This document shows positions 4,755 to 5,014 of a stretch of 5,014 nucleotides of DNA, piece by piece. The stretch's first letter is position 1. Each line of letters opens with the position of its first letter. The translations under genes were made by a program, and so were the position numbers. The stretch is from Deinococcus sp. (GTDB lineage Bacteria > Deinococcota > Deinococci > Deinococcales > Deinococcaceae): positions 1 to 5,014 of the forward strand of contig JAGLBF010000023.1 in assembly GCA_018260375.1 (NCBI GenBank), given 5' to 3'. The notes beneath the pieces were generated by a model, which was not told the DNA's origin, ran no database searches, and was given only the letters and a program-made list of their open reading frames with translations.

Positions 4755-5014
4755 TTAAAACAGAATGTTAGGCAACATTTTCTGCACGTTCTTAGGACCA
4801 ATACCTTTTACTTTTTTAACCAATTCTGCACTGTTTTTATAAGGGCGGTTTTTGATAATGTCAGCGGCAATCTTGGGGCTTACACCAGGGATCTTGGTGA
4901 GATCAGCAGCAGAGGCCATATTCACGTTCACTTTGGCGGTGTTGCTGGGAGTCACAGGCGCTACGGGCATGGTATGGGTGCCAGCAGGCATAGTGTGCGT
5001 GCCAGCAGGCATAG
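4755..5014 (-). CDS. ComEA-like helix-hairpin-helix protein, N-terminus outside window
   Basis: The visible C-terminal 85 residues carry the ComEA-type tandem helix-hairpin-helix module, which binds DNA non-specifically through its backbone. The opening VNVNMASAADLTKIPGVSPK (from about residue 28) matches the VNVNxAxxxxLxxIPGI pattern, and IPGVSPKIAADII (41-53) is the first hairpin. The linker RPYKNSAELVKKVKG leads to the second hairpin, KGIGPKNVQKM (69-79). The protein ends at PNILF. Ahead of the domain lie two exact MPAGTHT heptads and a Pro/Ala/Thr-rich linker. An ATG occurs at 5012, but it belongs to the repeat, and the frame is open to the window edge. The real start, probably with a signal peptide or membrane anchor as in other ComEA-like proteins, is therefore likely outside the window. 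A role in DNA uptake is possible but unproven. Confidence 0.85.
   Translation of the reverse strand, partial: MPAGTHTMPAGTHTMPVAPVTPSNTAKVNVNMASAADLTKIPGVSPKIAADIIKNRPYKNSAELVKKVKGIGPKNVQKMLPNILF
4971..5012 (-). repeat. Tandem 21-base coding repeat (MPAGTHT)
   Basis: Two in-frame 21-base units (5012-4992 and 4991-4971) encode identical MPAGTHT heptapeptides, followed by a degenerate third start, MPVAPV. Each pair of nearby bases differs at only a few wobble positions, which suggests expansion by slippage or unequal recombination. The array touches the window edge and may contain more copies. Confidence 0.8.

Noticed and set aside
4650..5014. Plus-strand open frame from ATG 4650 to the window edge
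   Set aside because: It runs mostly antisense to the well-supported helix-hairpin-helix gene, has no ribosome site and no recognisable domain, and reads like a His/Arg-rich shadow frame.
1..5014. Mobile element, CRISPR array or phage-type defence system
   Set aside because: There is no transposase, integrase, terminal inverted repeat, spaced repeat array or Cas-like protein. NYN domains occur in defence systems, but here the neighbours are housekeeping lipid and channel genes.

Overview
This 5 kb window looks like chromosomal DNA from a Deinococcus-type bacterium. The thioredoxin, the NYN/LabA-like protein and PlsX read like Deinococcus homologues, and at least two genes have a -10-like hexamer only 6-7 bases before the start codon, as in the leaderless transcripts common in that lineage. 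G+C looks like 50-60% by eye, lower than the best-known Deinococcus species, so the genus is an inference from memory of the families, without a search.

Layout. Positions 1-55 may hold the tail of an upstream gene and lead into a plus-strand gene (56-580) for a short MerB-like alkylmercury lyase with an unusual Cys-Gly tail. A convergent gap of 170 bases follows. A leftward cluster then occupies 751-3682, transcribed in the order NYN-domain nuclease, plsX, MscS-type channel. The first two overlap, and the third follows after 69 bases. A 470-base divergent intergenic region (3683-4152) separates this cluster from trxA (4153-4479, plus), which ends in a very strong hairpin terminator. After an AT-rich, structured gap comes the 3' part of a minus-strand gene for a ComEA-like helix-hairpin-helix protein, cut by the window edge inside a heptapeptide repeat.

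Function. PlsX starts phosphatidic acid synthesis from acyl-ACP, and the MscS-like channel sits in the membrane those lipids build, so the cluster has an envelope theme. The NYN protein adds a probable RNase whose target cannot be read from the sequence. Thioredoxin and the MerB-like protein share thiol chemistry, but nothing here shows a functional link.

No insertion sequence, CRISPR array, rRNA, tRNA or phage gene is visible. The more unusual material is the solitary MerB-like protein with its CxCxC end, the repeat-rich A-skewed divergent intergenic region, short sequences shared between distant intergenic gaps, and a possible small transcript between trxA and the helix-hairpin-helix gene. 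I see no clear new multi-gene system.
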